A stretch of 64,000 nt of DNA from Numida meleagris (lineage: Eukaryota; Chordata; Aves; Galliformes; Numididae): assembly GCF_002078875.1 (NCBI RefSeq), contig NC_034409.1, positions 106,998,935 to 107,062,934 of the forward strand, written 5' to 3'. Below are positions 47,396-61,665 of the stretch, in pieces; position 1 is the first letter of the stretch; each line of letters starts with the position of its first letter. Position numbers and translations under genes: made by a program. Under the pieces are notes generated by a model. That model ran no database searches. It saw nothing but the letters and a program-made list of their open reading frames with translations, and was not told where the DNA came from.

Positions 47396-50300
47396 TTGTG
47401 TCTTCCCCCTCACTGTATTTATCTCCTTGCAGACTTCCCTTACTTATTCATTATCTTGATACCTACCACAGCCTTTGCTTAAACTACTGGAAGGATCAGC
47501 CATTGAAGTACTACTGTTGACACTGAACTGTCTTCACTGTCACTCTGCCATGCCGAGGTTGTTGCAAGATGGCCAAGAGAGGTCTCATTGTTGAGTCATT
47601 GTTTGGAGAGCTCTGCAAGCATGGGCATGTGAGACTATCTCTGCTTGGTTCTTTTTTTTTTTTTTTTTGGAGACCTTCCCTGCAACAAGTCATGTCCCTT
47701 AAGAAAAAAAACAGTGAAAACCAAAGCAACCCTCCAACATACACTTAGCATCTAGATTTGTAACCAGAACAAACTAGACTTATGAACAGCATGATCTGTC
47801 TTTCTGTCCAGGTTTTGTGAGCTTCCCTTCAGCTGCTGTGAAGAGCAGATGGGATCCACAGTCAGTCATAGCAATGATAGGGATATTTAGACACAATCTT
47901 AATATCCACATAAGGGATCTAATTTCCTATAAAGTTTGGGATTGCTTGCATACAGAATGGACTCTAGAGCAAAAACAGTTCTATCTGCAGATTTAGAAAT
48001 GCAAATGGGAAGCATGTGCAAGAAGCTGACTGTATTTCTTTTAAGGATACTTCTAATACAGACTTGAACTGAAGCAAGATCAGGTTCTGCAAAGATGAAC
48101 ATGATGCTTCAATAATACAAGACGGTACAAACGTCCATTGGGCTTCTCATAGGAAAAAAGAGCAGAGTGTGGTGGATGTGTATTAGGTAAGTAGAGGAAT
48201 AGGTTACTGCCCATGAACCGACTTCTTGTTTTCCTTACCTTACCTTCCCTCTGCACACCCCAAAAGTCAAGGAGTCCTGTGCCCTGCTGCCTGCCACAGG
48301 TGGGTGGAGGAGGAAGGAAGGAGAGCAGGAGCTTCCACTTTTGTTAGCAGCAGGTTACTGAGCCCTGATGTGAACTCTTACCTTCGAGCAGGGCAGAAAG
48401 AGCAAGCACAAGTAGCTCTGGGGCAGAGTGTGAGTAGAGTAGAGGTAGCGGTCACCCTGTGGTGGTGGCAGGGATGGAGCTGAGACGAAAGCTGGGGCAT
48501 GACCCTGAGCTGCACAGCAAACCCAGAAAAAGTCCATGACAAAATCTTGCCTGGGGAGAGCAGGAGGGAAGAGGGACATGGGAGGGCAGCAGTGTGGAGG
48601 GAAAATGGTCAGTTAGAAGCATTTCTGAATTGATTTCTTGAGTTTAAGAGGCAATAGAGAGCAAAATCACAGATATTGACACTTAAAATTTTTAGTTTGA
48701 AAGAATTTGAAATAGACTATATTTTCCCCTTGAGGCTTTCTTAACTTGATTTGAAACAGTATTATTTAAAATAACTTCATTAAAGGAATCCTTTTCCAAA
48801 TGACAAGTTTCTTGGTGAGGAGTCATGGAGGAACAGGACAATTATTTTGAAAATACTTTTTAGGGGAAAAAAAGTCCTGCTTTTATATATACATGTATTA
48901 CAATGTATACACATAATAAAGTCTGCCAGGAAGAACCTTAAGTAACTTACATGAAATACATAGATTTAAAAATGGTATCTTTCAACACAGAAATCTAATT
49001 AATAGTCACAGCTTACTTTTTCTTGTTGTATGAAGCAATCCTCTCTAGGGCTGTTATGCCAGTTGTGAGCTTGAGCTGAGACTTCAAGTATTTGTAGACA
49101 AATCACTGCTAGGGTGCTGAAAGAAATGACCTATTGTTTCTCACAACAAAAGGATGACTTTGTAAAGAATGTCTGTCCCAACACCAAAAAGTAGAACCTG
49201 ATATACGCCAATTTGCATGGTAATGATGATATATTATTGATATAAACAGAAGTATTTCATCCACTTACAGCGCAGACCTCTCCCATAATATCTTCTTGTG
49301 CAAGTGCATTGAAATCTCTGTTGACATTGAGCGTGTCCGGCTGTGTCACCATGTTTCCAAACAAGCCACTCCTTCTCCCCATTGTTTCCTAAACCTCTCT
49401 TCAGAGAAATTATTTACTTCAGCCCTAAACTAAAAAAGTACATATATAAAATGTGAGCCCAAGAAATCAGTAGCATGGCACTTTTCAGCTACCAAAGGAA
49501 ATAAATACTTTTGTGGAGTGTAATTGTAAGGGGATTATTACACCATATTCTACTAATTTTTTTTCAGCTTCTAGCTGAAATTTCTCCAGGAGAGGAGACT
49601 ATTCACAGTAAGCAGATCCATCGACTGATGAGTGTCCCAACCTAATGTCAAGACTGAATTGCCATTGAAAGACTTTTATTGCCACATCTGTTTTTCTGCC
49701 CTAAACATTAATACTTTTGGAAGGCAACTTGTCTGTTGACACACTGTCTTCCTGCTTCCCAGACAAAGTACTCATCCACACTTAAAATACTTGGGATTTT
49801 TCAGGGGAGAGGAGACTTATTTTTTATTAGTGTTTGATTATCAGTGGTAACGAATTGTATAAAGGCATGAGATAAAGGGAGCCGTTCATATAAGCACAGA
49901 TTTATTATCAGCACAGTAATGCCTTAAAAATTTATGAAGGTCAATGCTAAGGGTAAGTGATCATTCTGCATCTCTACAGATAGGAGCAGATAAAGCAGTA
50001 TTTATAGATAAATAAGACTTCCAATTCCTCTCTGTTGAGAGGTTTAATCATTTCTATGGTGAACATAAAGCTGTTTGAAAAAAAACAATAGGTCCAGAAA
50101 TGCTTCAGGGTAGAGCTTGTCAGTTGCTGCCACTGAATATTCAGATGTTCACTGGGGATTTAGTTCAGGGCACTTCATGTTCTTTTCTCTTTTAGTAGCA
50201 CAGTTCTATGTTAAAGAACATCTGCAGTGAGAAAATACTGTATGGCCTGAATAAGTAAGAAATATATCACAAGAGTATAACCATTCTAAGGAGCTCAGCT

Positions 50301-52495
50301 CAGCAGAAAACAATAAAGGCGTCACACTCTTGAATTTCTGTACAGTAAGAAGGAACCATATTGCAGAAAATTGGTGTTAAAGTGTCCAGAAAAGTCTGAA
50401 ATTGCACAAAATAGAAAATGTAGATGCTGAAGTTGAAGTAATTTTTCATCCAAAATTATTTTGGACAGAAAACTCAAGCTTTTGTGTCTTTTATATTACT
50501 CACCAACATGACAGAGAATTTTCTGTGGAACTATGCACGTACACTTGTTGTCTCCTATATCTAGTCTGTGAAGAAGTCAAACAATGACAAAATCCAAGTG
50601 AGTAATGCAAGCATTTATTTACCCTGCTGCAAAGTGATTGAGTTGCCATGTGTAGTAACTTAAGAAATAGAACCAGTGTGAACTTCCTTCCCAGTCAAGG
50701 AACTGGTCTACACACTTGTTCAGTAAAATGCCAGGTTACAGAGCAAGATCAGTGAGACCAAGGGTGATGCTAAAACGTATGGCTGATGAGACTGTAGGGG
50801 TGTCATCTACCCCACAAGTGAGTGGATTGGAAACTTGGCCTCTGCTGAAACTTAGCATGAGTCTTAATGTGAAACCATTTGGTCATTTTGGAAGTTGAGA
50901 TACTCCCTGTCTCAGAAAGGACTCTCTCACATGTTACACTCCCTCCCAATTTTGAGTACTTCAGTCTCTGATTCTGCCTTTATTTGAATGTACTGTTAAC
51001 GTTACCAGTTAAACTGTAAAAAGATGTCAAAAACTGCATTCAAAGCAGAAAAGGCTGCAGTGGTTTAAAAGCAAACAGACTGACTTGGTGGCAGAGATAT
51101 CACATCTTTGCACTTTGGCTGTTTCTGTGCCAAATGTCTACTCCTTGCAGGCCTTGAGCTGTCCTGGCAGCTCAGTGCTGGTCATGTTGAGGTGCTGGCA
51201 CATCGTCTGCCATGCAGCCTCACTGGTGGCTGGCCATGCAGTGCAAGGGTTATGAACAGTTCAGCAGATAGCAGCTTCCTAAATTGCTGCTATTAAACCT
51301 GGCGTTGCATGCTTGACCCATGCTCTTAAAAGCTTTTCTGGAACCGCTCTCGTTTGCCAAGCAAGCAGCAAGAGCTTTGCAATTTATAAGTTTGTTTTAG
51401 TGAACTGACCTTATCTGTAGATCCAAATGGATTTTAAGGGTGACAAATGCTGTACTCTGCTCGCACTTGCCAGAACTGATGAAGATTTCAGGCTGAACAG
51501 TGTGTTGGATTTGTCCATTCTTCATGCTCCCATCAGCTTCGGTGATGCTGTGGGAGGGAGGCAAACCATCATGTCCTACATCATAGTGTGACATTTTTGG
51601 TTGTCTGGAGTATTCACTGCACTCCAATCTCTCATTCAATCTGTTGTTATCACAAAAAGTTATGTTTCAGGAGGCCTACATTTATTTTGGCACACGTGGC
51701 ATTTTTCTTTTCTCTATCTTACTATTAAATCCCTGACTGAGAGCACATTACTGCTTCATGACACACAGATATCTTCCTTTGGTTTTCGGTAATTAAATTG
51801 CAGGTGCCTGTGAGAGGAATCCTTCTGTCTATTCAAAGAAATAAGAGGCATCTTGTAAAACTTGTTGCATACTTTTGTTTTTTCACCCTCAACCAGAATT
51901 AATTCTGCAATAACATTTGGTGACAGACATCTGCGAGGCTCATAGAGTCTTATTTTTCACCTTCATAACCAGTGTTTCAGAGATGCCGAAACACCTTACA
52001 ACACAAGAAAAGCACTGTATAGCAACTCCAGTGTGTGCTAAGAGGAGCTGGAGAGCTGTGGTCTTGTAACCAGGCTCAGGGGAGCAGCTGTCATGGTCAG
52101 GTGTGCATCAGGGGGGGACCTGGGAGTCTCTAAGTCTTAGGCCCAGGTGGGAGACACTGTTTCTTTGGGATTTCTTCCCAAGCATGGTGGTGGAAGAGGG
52201 GAGGTGTTAAACCATGAACAAGACAAGGTATTTGTCAGTCTGCAATTTTCTGTGTATTGTCCTGAGAGCTGAGAGGAGAGGTCCTTTGTGACCTATCCTC
52301 TATGTGGTAGACATCTGATTGTGTAGAGCTGATACTGCGATGAAAAGACAGCGTTCAGGCACTTTTCTTACCCCACAGGCCTCAGATGACCCCACAATCT
52401 TCCGCAAAGGCAGCACAGGGTCACATCTTTGTACTGTCTAAGCCCTGTGGCCTGTGTCCAGTTTGTCCACATGAATGGAGGAAATGTTCCTGCTC
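47396..52495. other. Unique intergenic sequence, about 5 kb
   Basis: No gene recognised. A T-run lies at 47,652-47,668. The composition is mostly AT-rich and the reading frames are under 90 codons. Confidence 0.5.
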
Positions 52496-52770
52496 CATAG
52501 AATAATTAAGGTTGGAAAAGACCTCTAAGACCATCTAGTCCAACCACCAGCCCGCACCCACCACACCCACTGACCATGTCCCTCAGTGCCACATTCACAC
52601 AATCTTGAACACCTCCAGGGACGGTGACTCCACCACCTCCTGAGGCAGCCTGTGCCACTGCCTCACCACTCTTTCTGAGAAGAAGCGTTTCCTAATATCC
52701 AACCTGAAACTGCCCTGGCACAACTTAAACCCATCACCTGTCATCCTATCGCTAGTTACCATCGTCCAAA
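52496..52770 (-). mobile_element. CR1 LINE 3'-end fragment
   Basis: ATAGAATAATTAAGGTTGGA, AAGACCATCTAGTCCAACCA, CCTGAGGCAGCCTGTGCCAC and further C-terminal sequence. A minus frame shows [20 protein letters not shown]. Same end type as 13,552, 39,262 and 45,120. Confidence 0.92.
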
Positions 52771-55700
52771 GCAGTGTTGGGCTTTTCCCACCAACGTCCC
52801 TGCAGCATGACTGAAGTCTACAGTGGCTGTGAGTGAGAGATTTGGCTGCTCCATGAGCCTGCACTGTTGTGCTTGTAGCCACGCTCAGGTTGCAGTGCGG
52901 TGCAAGGCCCCCAGGCATTTTCTACATGCATCACAAATGCTATTAAATACAGGGGGGTGTAGGACAAAATAGGCTTGCCTGGTGCTGTTTTGTCAAAATG
53001 TATCCAGGACAAATGCAAACTAATTAGAAATCTAGACAACTCCCATGTAAAATGCTGCGGTGTGTCATGCGTGTGCCAGCACACAGAGCCATTACTCAGT
53101 TGTTGTTCAGGCAAAATTCCCACTGAGTAAGGTCAGAGTAATCACCTCAGGACTTGGCCCTCCTGCCTTCCCCTCCAGCTGCCACAGTGCTCTCTGTGTG
53201 ACGAGGACAATGTCCTTTCTGATCTCCATGGGGTGCGTGTCCTGTGCCCAGTGCTGCGCTGAGTCAAGTTCAGGCTTGGCACAGCACCTGAATATCAACC
53301 TGTGCTCTCCATGAGGGAACGAATCCTCCTGGGCCAACCACACACTGTCCCCTCAGAGGTCCCTCTATCCCCACGCAGTGTTACCAAAACTGCCACAGCT
53401 GTCTAATAGAGGCCGTGTGCCTTTATTATCACTCCATCTTCCTCTGGCCATGCCCTCCACCCACTCTCCCTGGATCTATCCCCATGGGGCACGGGCCCAC
53501 CTGACCTTCAGGTGCTTGTTTCCAACACAGCTGCCTCAGCCCGCAGCTCCCACCACAGCTTCCTGGAGGCAGGTCCACGTCTTTGGGCAGGCCTAGGGAC
53601 CGTGTGCTCACTCAGGGCCAGTCAGGGTAGAGCCATGGTATTTCTGAGTGCTTTTCTTGGCACGGGGTGATTGCTTTCTCCTGCCCACAGCTCTTCACTC
53701 TAGCTCAAGACACTCATTTGCCTCTAATCTGCAGAGATGTGCCAAACCTTTTGTGAACCTCTCCCCAAGTCAGTGCTGCTCCTCAAAGAACAATTCCAGG
53801 GCCTGCCCTGAACCCTGTAGGGCTCCCCGGGGGTCCACAGATTTGGTCTGGATACATTATTGTGGGTCAGCTTTCAGGAGCCGGACTAAAATTTTTAATA
53901 CACAGATGGAAGGAGAAGTTGGGCTGAGGAGAAGGTGAGTGGAGGAGAAAATGGGTAAAGGAGAAAATGGGTGCTTTTTCTGAGGGATACAGCTCTGGTA
54001 CGACTGTCCCATCCGTATCCTGGGAAGTCCTTTGTACCAGTGCCATGAACACCACCAGTCTTGGGGTGAGGTTCCTTCCATGTCACACTGAATTTTCACT
54101 CCTCTGTTTTGGGTGATCTCTACATCCTCTCCCCATCTCTTTTGTTTCACTGCAGGGAGGAATTGTATACATAACTTAAACACCAGGGTCTGTTACTATA
54201 CTCTGGTGCCCCCTGCTCACTCAGTCCATACCCGTGTCTCCCTCCGGGGCCTTGCATGCCCGCCCCACACCAGCTCCCCTCTGCTTTCCTTACTCTCTGC
54301 GCTCCACCCAGCTTTATCTCACAGACAGAAGAGATATGACACAAAGTTGTGTTCAGACCTTACTTCACTCAGCTGATGATCTCTCTCCAATTAACTTAAA
54401 TGCAAGCTAGCACAGCAAGAAGAAAAGGAAGTTTTAGGAGGGCTTGAGAGAAAATGTTGTGCTGTGTGGCAACAGCAAAGGAATTTACAGCAGAAGTAGT
54501 CTGTAAAATGGACTACTAGGCCAGTTAGCAGGAATTTCATGATAAAAACCTACAGTGTGTAAATTTGGGCCTTGATACTTCTGTTGTTTGTGTGCAATAG
54601 GAATCTGATTGATGATGGTGAGAGGTGAGGTCTGGCAGCTTCACCTTGTGTGTTTGATATCCCCTTCTGCATTCAGCTCTGGTGCTGCTCTTCTCTGTAC
54701 ACCTCAGTTCCTGAAATCTTTAATGATGGCAGAACTGCATTACAATGCTGTGAACCCAAGGGGGTACATGACAAGTCTACATCACTTTCTGGCTCCTTTT
54801 TGATGAAGAGATACTGTTTAGATAAGAGTGTGGCATGTACGGGGATGGTAATGTCTTGTCCACAAGGGCTTATTCACAGATCAGACAGTCGCTACTTTGA
54901 TTTCACTTTCATAAGCTTGATGTTGGTTTTCTCTTTGCATGCCCCTGGCTTGATGGAGATGTAATTTTTGACATGACACAACAGCAATGCTTGGAAAAGA
55001 AACATCTCCTTTTATGCTTATGTGAGTTTTATGTATGGCTGCTGGGAAGGAAAAGATCTGTCCTTTAGAAGAGCGTTATTAAGGGAAACCAGTCATTAAC
55101 AAATATATATGGAAAGGGTGGGGTTCATCATTACTCCACCCATTTCAGCATCGCATATCTGTCTCAGGAGTGCATCATGGTGATATCAGCATTTTATTAA
55201 TATAAAACTCAGTATTACGCACCCAAGATTACGCCACAGGTAGATAATTCAGTGGGTCTCTGACACTGCAGCCTATCTGACTAAAGTGGCAGTGGCTGAG
55301 GTAGTGGAGCTATCAATGGCAGCAAATTACACTGTAGGTGTCAAGGAGCATTTGCTGTTATGATATAAACTTAAAGAGATATCCAAGGATTAAAACCTGT
55401 GAGACTGCGATCTGATTAGCTGAGGTTTATCCTGGGATTGGCTGGGATGTAGTGACTTAGAGATGTGGAGATGAAAACACCCAGTCGCCAGTTCTCTGTA
55501 GGAAAGTGAGAAATTAATTGTTTTTGGTATGCACTACATGAATTTTCTGCATGCTTTTTGAATGTGTTGTGTCCAGTCTAAGAAGTAAACCACTGTGGGA
55601 AGATATATTAAATTAAATCCCTTTCTAGGCAACCATGAGTTTTTCTCCTCTCTTTGAGGAAAAGTATCTTTAGGTGATTCCTGCTCTTATTACAGGGCTT

Positions 55701-57547
55701 ACCACAAAACTTAATCAGGGGAAATAATGTTTTGAGGTGGGTTTTTTTGTGATAGAGCTGATGAAAGAATAGTACTTCTGTTCTGAAGACCAATGTTGCC
55801 ATTATATCCAGTGTGGGAACAAGAAGTCTACATTTATTGCAAAATGAAACACAGTTATTCCTCATGAAAATTCTCCAGAAATCTTCTATTTTGATAGTAT
55901 GGCTATCCCATACTCTACCATTATACAGGTTAAAATATTTCAGTAGTGAGAACATAGCAAACATAAATAAATAAATCACTATATCAGAACAAAACGTTAT
56001 CTCATTCCATTTTGTACATCTGAAAACTTCTCTGGTCTTTTTTTCTCTTGAGAATGCTTACATCAAACAGTTTCTGCAAAACTTCTTGATTCTGCTGAAA
56101 TGAGAGTTCTTCATTTTCTCTCAATAGAAAACTCTTCCCCTCTTCCAGGTATTTTGATCAGTTTTTTTTTTAACATGAGTGTCCAGTTTTTCAGATCCTA
56201 CAAGGCACAGGGTGGCCCCAGGTGAAATTTAAGGGACTCGGCACTCTTCAGAATGAGTCCCACAATATTTACCCAGTGATTATACCAGTAGCTGTAATTA
56301 CCTTGGCCTTTATCACTTTCTCATAGCCACGTTGCTGATAAGCTGTCCTGCTGGGGACTGGTCATGCACATTTGATGACAAATCAGCGTGTTTGTGTCTG
56401 CGTGTCTACGTGTGCATACACACCAGCGCTGCCCACTGGCACCACTCTCGCGTTGTGTTGGAGCAAAACAGGGACTCAGCTGTTGGTGCTGAGGCTGTTG
56501 GTGCTGCTCTTGTTATTGTGCATTTTTGATGCATTTCCACCATGAATCAGAACTCCTCTCCCTCCTTAGGTCTCCTCCCTCCCCATACTTAGTGAAACTG
56601 GTAGTGGAGCAAGGTCCCTTCATGCTGTCCCTTGTATCACAAAGCTTACAATCCAAGCTGTCCTCGTTCTGCAAAACTTTGCAGTGAATCACCTTCTCCA
56701 TGTGCCATTACTTTCTGTCCTCATGATAGCTGTCTTTTTTTTTTGTTTCTTTTTGTCTCTCTTTCTTTCTCTCTTTTTTTTCCTTTCCTCTGAGCCCAGG
56801 CTGTGTACATGTGGAGGAGCACAGTTGTTTGACTCAGTTGGTGGGCTTGTAGCAAGCTTATCTGATAGGGCTGCACTTGCAGGGAGGAAGGCTTCTAACA
56901 CCTGCCAGCTAGTTACTGCTCAGTGGTTGCAGCACATCCCTGCCCTCTGCATCCATAGGGAAAAGTGGATAATGTGGAGGGTGTGTTCAACCAAGATGTG
57001 AACAAACAAGAGAAGTCAAGATGTCTTTTAAGGAAAAGATAAGGGAAAAAAATATGTGTTTCTAAATGATGGGGAGAAAGAGGTGTAAGGGATAGAAATA
57101 ATTAGGTGTAGCTTAAGGAGTGAAAAATGCCCCAGATGTAGATTCTTTCCCTTGTGTCAATATATAACTGTATGCAATTTTATGAAGCGGTTATCTTGGG
57201 ATCAGTAGTTGCATTTCAGGTAGTGCCTTTGACCTATGTACATGGGGAGCATATTACTCGATGCCTAAATAAATCATGCTGTTCCCAAGTGAACTGTACA
57301 GGAAATGTGCAGGTTATTAACTAGCTCATTTTTCAGCTTGGAAAACATTTCAGAGAAAGCTGAGCAAGAACTTCCTACTGTAATCATCAAGCAGTGGTTT
57401 TCTCCCTTACAGACTACATTTTCTAGTCCTCTCACTTCTGACTTCTCTTTCTGTCTGCACTGCACCTCTGACCATGCTTCCTTGTGCCTTTGAGATGCTA
57501 CTCACCTCTTCTATGGCCAGGAAATTCACTATTCTCCTTCAAATTCA
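52771..57547. other. Unique intergenic sequence, about 4.8 kb
   Basis: A moderately GC-richer stretch at about 53,140-54,320 has no CpG enrichment and no recognisable exon; a purine-rich imperfect tandem (GGAGAAAATGGGT twice) lies near 53,942-53,971. A CTCF-like motif on the minus strand lies at about 54,204-54,219. The remainder is AT-rich. Confidence 0.45.
54204..54219 (-). promoter_or_regulatory. CTCF-like motif
   Basis: The complement of this position reads GAGCAGGGGGCACCA, a fair match to the CTCF core, in minus orientation. It lies about 15 kb from the plus-oriented motifs at 39.0 kb, so the pair is convergent. A motif match alone does not show occupancy. Confidence 0.35.
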
Positions 57548-57654
57548 GCCTGGTCTAGTGGTTGGCGACCCTGCACTTGGCAGGGGGGTTGAGACTTGAT
57601 GATCTTTGAGGTCCTTTTCAACCCAAGCCATTCTATGATTCTATGATTCTATGA
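57548..57654 (+). mobile_element. CR1 LINE 3' terminus
   Basis: CAGCCTGGTCTAGTGGTTGG, GGTCCTTTTCAACCCAAGCC and three tandem ATTCTATG octamers, the clearest CR1 3' microsatellite in the window. Confidence 0.93.
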
Positions 57655-58729
57655 AATCATCAATGGAGAGGAAGAAAAAAAGTATGCAGGAGGACAGGAG
57701 GAGATGGGCTTAGATAGGCTTTACAATTTTTGTAGTGGATTTGTAGGCAGTTTTTTATGGACAAAACTTTTTTTAATTCATTCAAAATGGATATTCATAT
57801 CAACATGCATTTCGCTAAAATGAAATTCTCATTGCCGTTTTCATTTCTAATTAGTGTTTTTAATCTATACTACTTTGTGTGTTGGCAAAGAGAAACATTC
57901 CTCTCATTTTTTATTTATTTTCCTTTCACTCTTTCAGTTTCCAGCATCCAATCAGCCAGTTCATTTACTTGAGGTTTTTCTAAATAAAAATATTTGGTGT
58001 ATATATGAAAGCATGCTATTCAAATGAATAAAAATAAGGAATATTGAGGGTTGTTTTTTTTTTTTTCCTGAAGTCCTCAGGAACCTGCCTACCCTGTCTG
58101 TACTTCCTTACCACCTGTATCCCATACAATGCCCCAGATCTGTGATACAAGCACAGCTGTCAACCTGCATGGAGCGGGGAAGCAGAGGTCCCAGAGCATC
58201 CTTGGAGAGCAGGGAGTGAAAATGGAGTTGGAGGAGCATCAAAAGTGGGATGGGGAATAGAGATTGGACTTCAGAGGGGTCCATGCTGAGTCTGGTAAAT
58301 TGTCAGCTCCTCAGGTTGGACGTTTCCCTCTTCCGTGGTAGAGTCAACCCAGCGAAGGAGGTGATTCAGTTGTTGCTCTGTGTGGTAGGGCTTGTGCATG
58401 TGCAAAGCATTCACCTTGGTGGAAAGCAGCAGCTGTGGTTGCTGTGGTTGTGGTAGAAGGAGAAGCTCACCAGCTTGGGAGAGGAACAGCAGGAGAGGAA
58501 GGGATTCCACACTAGTGTGAGCACAGGCAATGTGTTGCATAACGATGGTTGTGTCATTCTGCCAGAGAGGATGTGACCCAGAGAGGATGATAAAATATGA
58601 AAGAAAATATTAACTTGGAGGAGCCTGCACTCCCTGGCATGACAGGAGCCTGTGGTTGTGCTAGGGAGAACTTGCTGCCGCTGCCTCATTCTGGGATAGC
58701 AGTTCAGGTAACATGCAGATTTATAAGCT
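57655..58729. other. Unique intergenic sequence
   Basis: AT-rich, then a GC-richer portion from about 58,080. No gene recognised. Confidence 0.5.
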
Positions 58730-58897
58730 CAGGATTTGTGGAGGATGCCCTATTCCTGAAGACATTCACGGTCAGTCTGGATGGGGCTCTGAGCAACTTG
58801 TTCTAGCTGCAGGTGTCCCTGTTCATGGCAGGGGAGTTAGACTAGATGGCCTTTAAATATCCCTTCCAACTCAAGCAATTCTATGATTCTTTGATTT
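58730..58897 (+). mobile_element. CR1 LINE 3'-end fragment, old
   Basis: Degenerate CR1 end: CTGGATGGGGCTCTGAGCAA, GTTAGACTAGATGGCCTTTA, then CCCTTCCAACTCAAGCAATT and ATTCTATGATTCTTTG. Confidence 0.88.
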
Positions 58898-61589
58898 CAC
58901 TTCTGATTTCTCCTAGAAGAGCCATCCTGGCTCATTTTTTCTTCTTCTTGGCACCCTAGAAAGGAAAAGTAGCCAGCTGAGTTTTAAGGTGTCTAAGACC
59001 AGTCCCGATGCAACAAGATAAAGTAATAAATTGCAAACCCCACCTGGGAGCACAGAAAGTTGCTGGTGCTGTGCCAAGGGGAGCAAGCTACTGCCAGTAT
59101 CCGAGGTGCAGCTGCTGCACCAGCGGCCAAGGAACATCAGCCTTTTTAGCCCATGGAATGGGCAAAACCTCTAGGCTCCTGCCTCAGCAGCAAATGGTAC
59201 TGAGCCAACTGCTGTCAATGCAGGTAGGAATCCCAGCCTGTCTCCCAAGGAAACTGGAGTTGCATCACAGCACAAGTAGGAAGTCTCTCTGGAGCAAGGA
59301 AGAAATGAGAGACGTCATGGGATAGGAGACGCGTATATGAGGGAAGAGGCTGTGGGAGGAAAAATGGTGAGAGACAAGTTCCTCCACCAGTCGGGAGCAG
59401 ACCTCCCACTCAAAATTTTTCAATTTTTTATCTGCTCATTGTTTGCCATCTTTGATTTCATGTGAATTCCTGCTCTCTGTTCACCGCTCTGTCCTCTCCC
59501 ATCCAGCAAGTCTCTGTGCCGCCATGAACAGCTGCTGGAAATATTGGAACTGTCCTTCAAAATGAGACAGCTGGGCTTGATTTGTTCTGGAGAATTTAGG
59601 ATCAACATACACTCACCTGTCTGGATGTGGGGTGGCCGATGAAACTGCGAACAAACTGTGTCATCACCTTTGAGATGTGCACAAACACCCATGAGGTTGC
59701 ACACACAAATTACTCAGTTGTTAAAAGGGGAAAACAAGGAAATATGATAGGAGGATCTGTGACAGACCCCTATGGTATGGGAGAGAATGGATGGGGGTCT
59801 TCTTTTAAGGCAGTTGTCATGCATGCCTGAGGGATCAGGCCTTTCTATAAACAGACCTCTGGCTCCTCCAAAGCCAGGTCCTGTTGGAGAAGCAGTTGGG
59901 CTGCCAACGGGCCACAGACAGCTCACCTCAGAACTGGAAGGCAGCAAATCATGGACTGGCTATTTCAGTATGTGACCTGGCCAATGGAAACTGAGTCGAT
60001 AATCTGAAGGTGGCAGTTAATTGAGTGATCACACAGTAACACAGGTCACTGTGATAAGAATCGTGGATTTCAAGAAAGGCATGAAGACGGATGGTTATTT
60101 TCTGGGTCAAGTCTAAAGAGTAAAGGATGACTTGCAACAAGATGTGGTAACCAAAACACGCTGGTATACTTTCCTGATGTAGCAGCCAGCTGAAAAGCTT
60201 TGTCTGAAATACCCTGCAGAGGAGCTCAGTGCAGACAGGCTTGCTTCCACTTCAGGTTGTTGTGCAAACTCAAACATGGGGAATAAGTCCTCAGCAGCTG
60301 TGAAACAGAAGGGTTTGCTTGTGAACAAAGCACAAAGGACATCCAGTTGCAGCTGCAATGCAAACGTGGCCTTCAGCAAGAATGGCCAAGGACTAAACAG
60401 GTTTGTGCTCCTGCATTGGCTCTCCTGGTTTGTTTGTGTTTTGGGACTGCAGCATGCTGTATCTCAGGTGGTTCACATCCACAGGAATGTGAAGAGCATT
60501 CAAATAAAGATTAGGATGACTGATACAGTGCTGTTTGTTTTCTAACCCTGTTACAAAAAATAGTCTGCTTTGTAGAGCAGGCTGCATTGTAAATAAAAGT
60601 CATCTGATGTTTGAGTCTGTTTGGAAACATGCAGTGTAGCCAAGTCTTCACAGTGCCCCTGAGCAGTGCTGGCATATTGGCCTTTGTGCAGGCTGGGGGC
60701 ATGGGGGGGTACTCATTTTTGCTATAATAATATTAAAGATAATAATGAAAAATTAGATACTTGAAAGAACTCACAAGTTTTTGGCAAAGCCCTCTGATTC
60801 AGCTGCCCTTTTGCTGTTTTGTGGCCCTTTTGCATCCTCTGTGCATTCTGTTAGCTAATGCTAGTGGTTCCTTTTACTGTTACAAAACTAGACCATGAAG
60901 AGAGAAATATGCAACATGTCCAGCTTTTCTTGTTCAGGGAGTAATTTTTTCCATGACGTCTAATCTTTTTCTTCTGCTGAACTGTCAGTAAAGCCAGACC
61001 ACTTAGGCTTGGCACCCAGCCCACATCCACCTACATATTTTTCTTACCAGCAAACAAACTAATTAAATGCCTTTATCATATGAGACATTCCTTTCTCTCA
61101 GGTAGTTACTGATTAAAAAATAAATAGAACTTCTCGCTATTTTGAGAAAACAAGAGATGACTCAGTGTGTTCACAGCTTGGTTTATTATTAAATAAGAAG
61201 CCAGGATCAAAAAAAAAATGAGAAGGCTGGAAAAAATGTTACTGCCATCATGTTATGTTTGTGGCCAATGAAAAGAGTTTGTTCTCACTCCAGTGAGCAT
61301 TTCCAATATCTATTAAAATTCATGAGCATTGTATTTGCACATGAAGGTGGATGGGGGTACATAAATGAGGCAGCGGTACTTCTCATGTGAAGGATTACTG
61401 AAATAAAATGTTAATTTACTAGCTGTAGTCAGTATTGCTTCACTGTAGGTATGAGCTTCAATATCTTTTCCAACAATGCTAACTAGAAGCAGAAAGACAG
61501 TCAACTGGAGCTGAAGAAGATTATCTACATCTAAGCAGAGGAACATGCAACAGTAATGTTACTAACTGAAGATGTGTCTGCTTTTTAAC
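58898..61589. other. Unique intergenic sequence
   Basis: No gene or repeat recognised; several short frames on both strands without domains. Confidence 0.5.
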
Positions 61590-61665
61590 TTCAAAAATCG
61601 TAGAGCCATAAAATGAATGAACTGGAAATGGAAAAATCCAAAGAGATCATCCAGGTCAACCTCTA
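61590..61665 (-). mobile_element. Possible ancient CR1 3' fragment
   Basis: AATCGTAGAGCCATAAAATG and GAGATCATCCAGGTCAACCT have the spacing of a reversed CR1 3' end but are strongly diverged. Confidence 0.45.

Noticed and set aside
53140..54320. GC-richer stretch as a coding or CpG-island region
   Set aside because: CpG dinucleotides are not enriched and the overlapping short frames show no domain.
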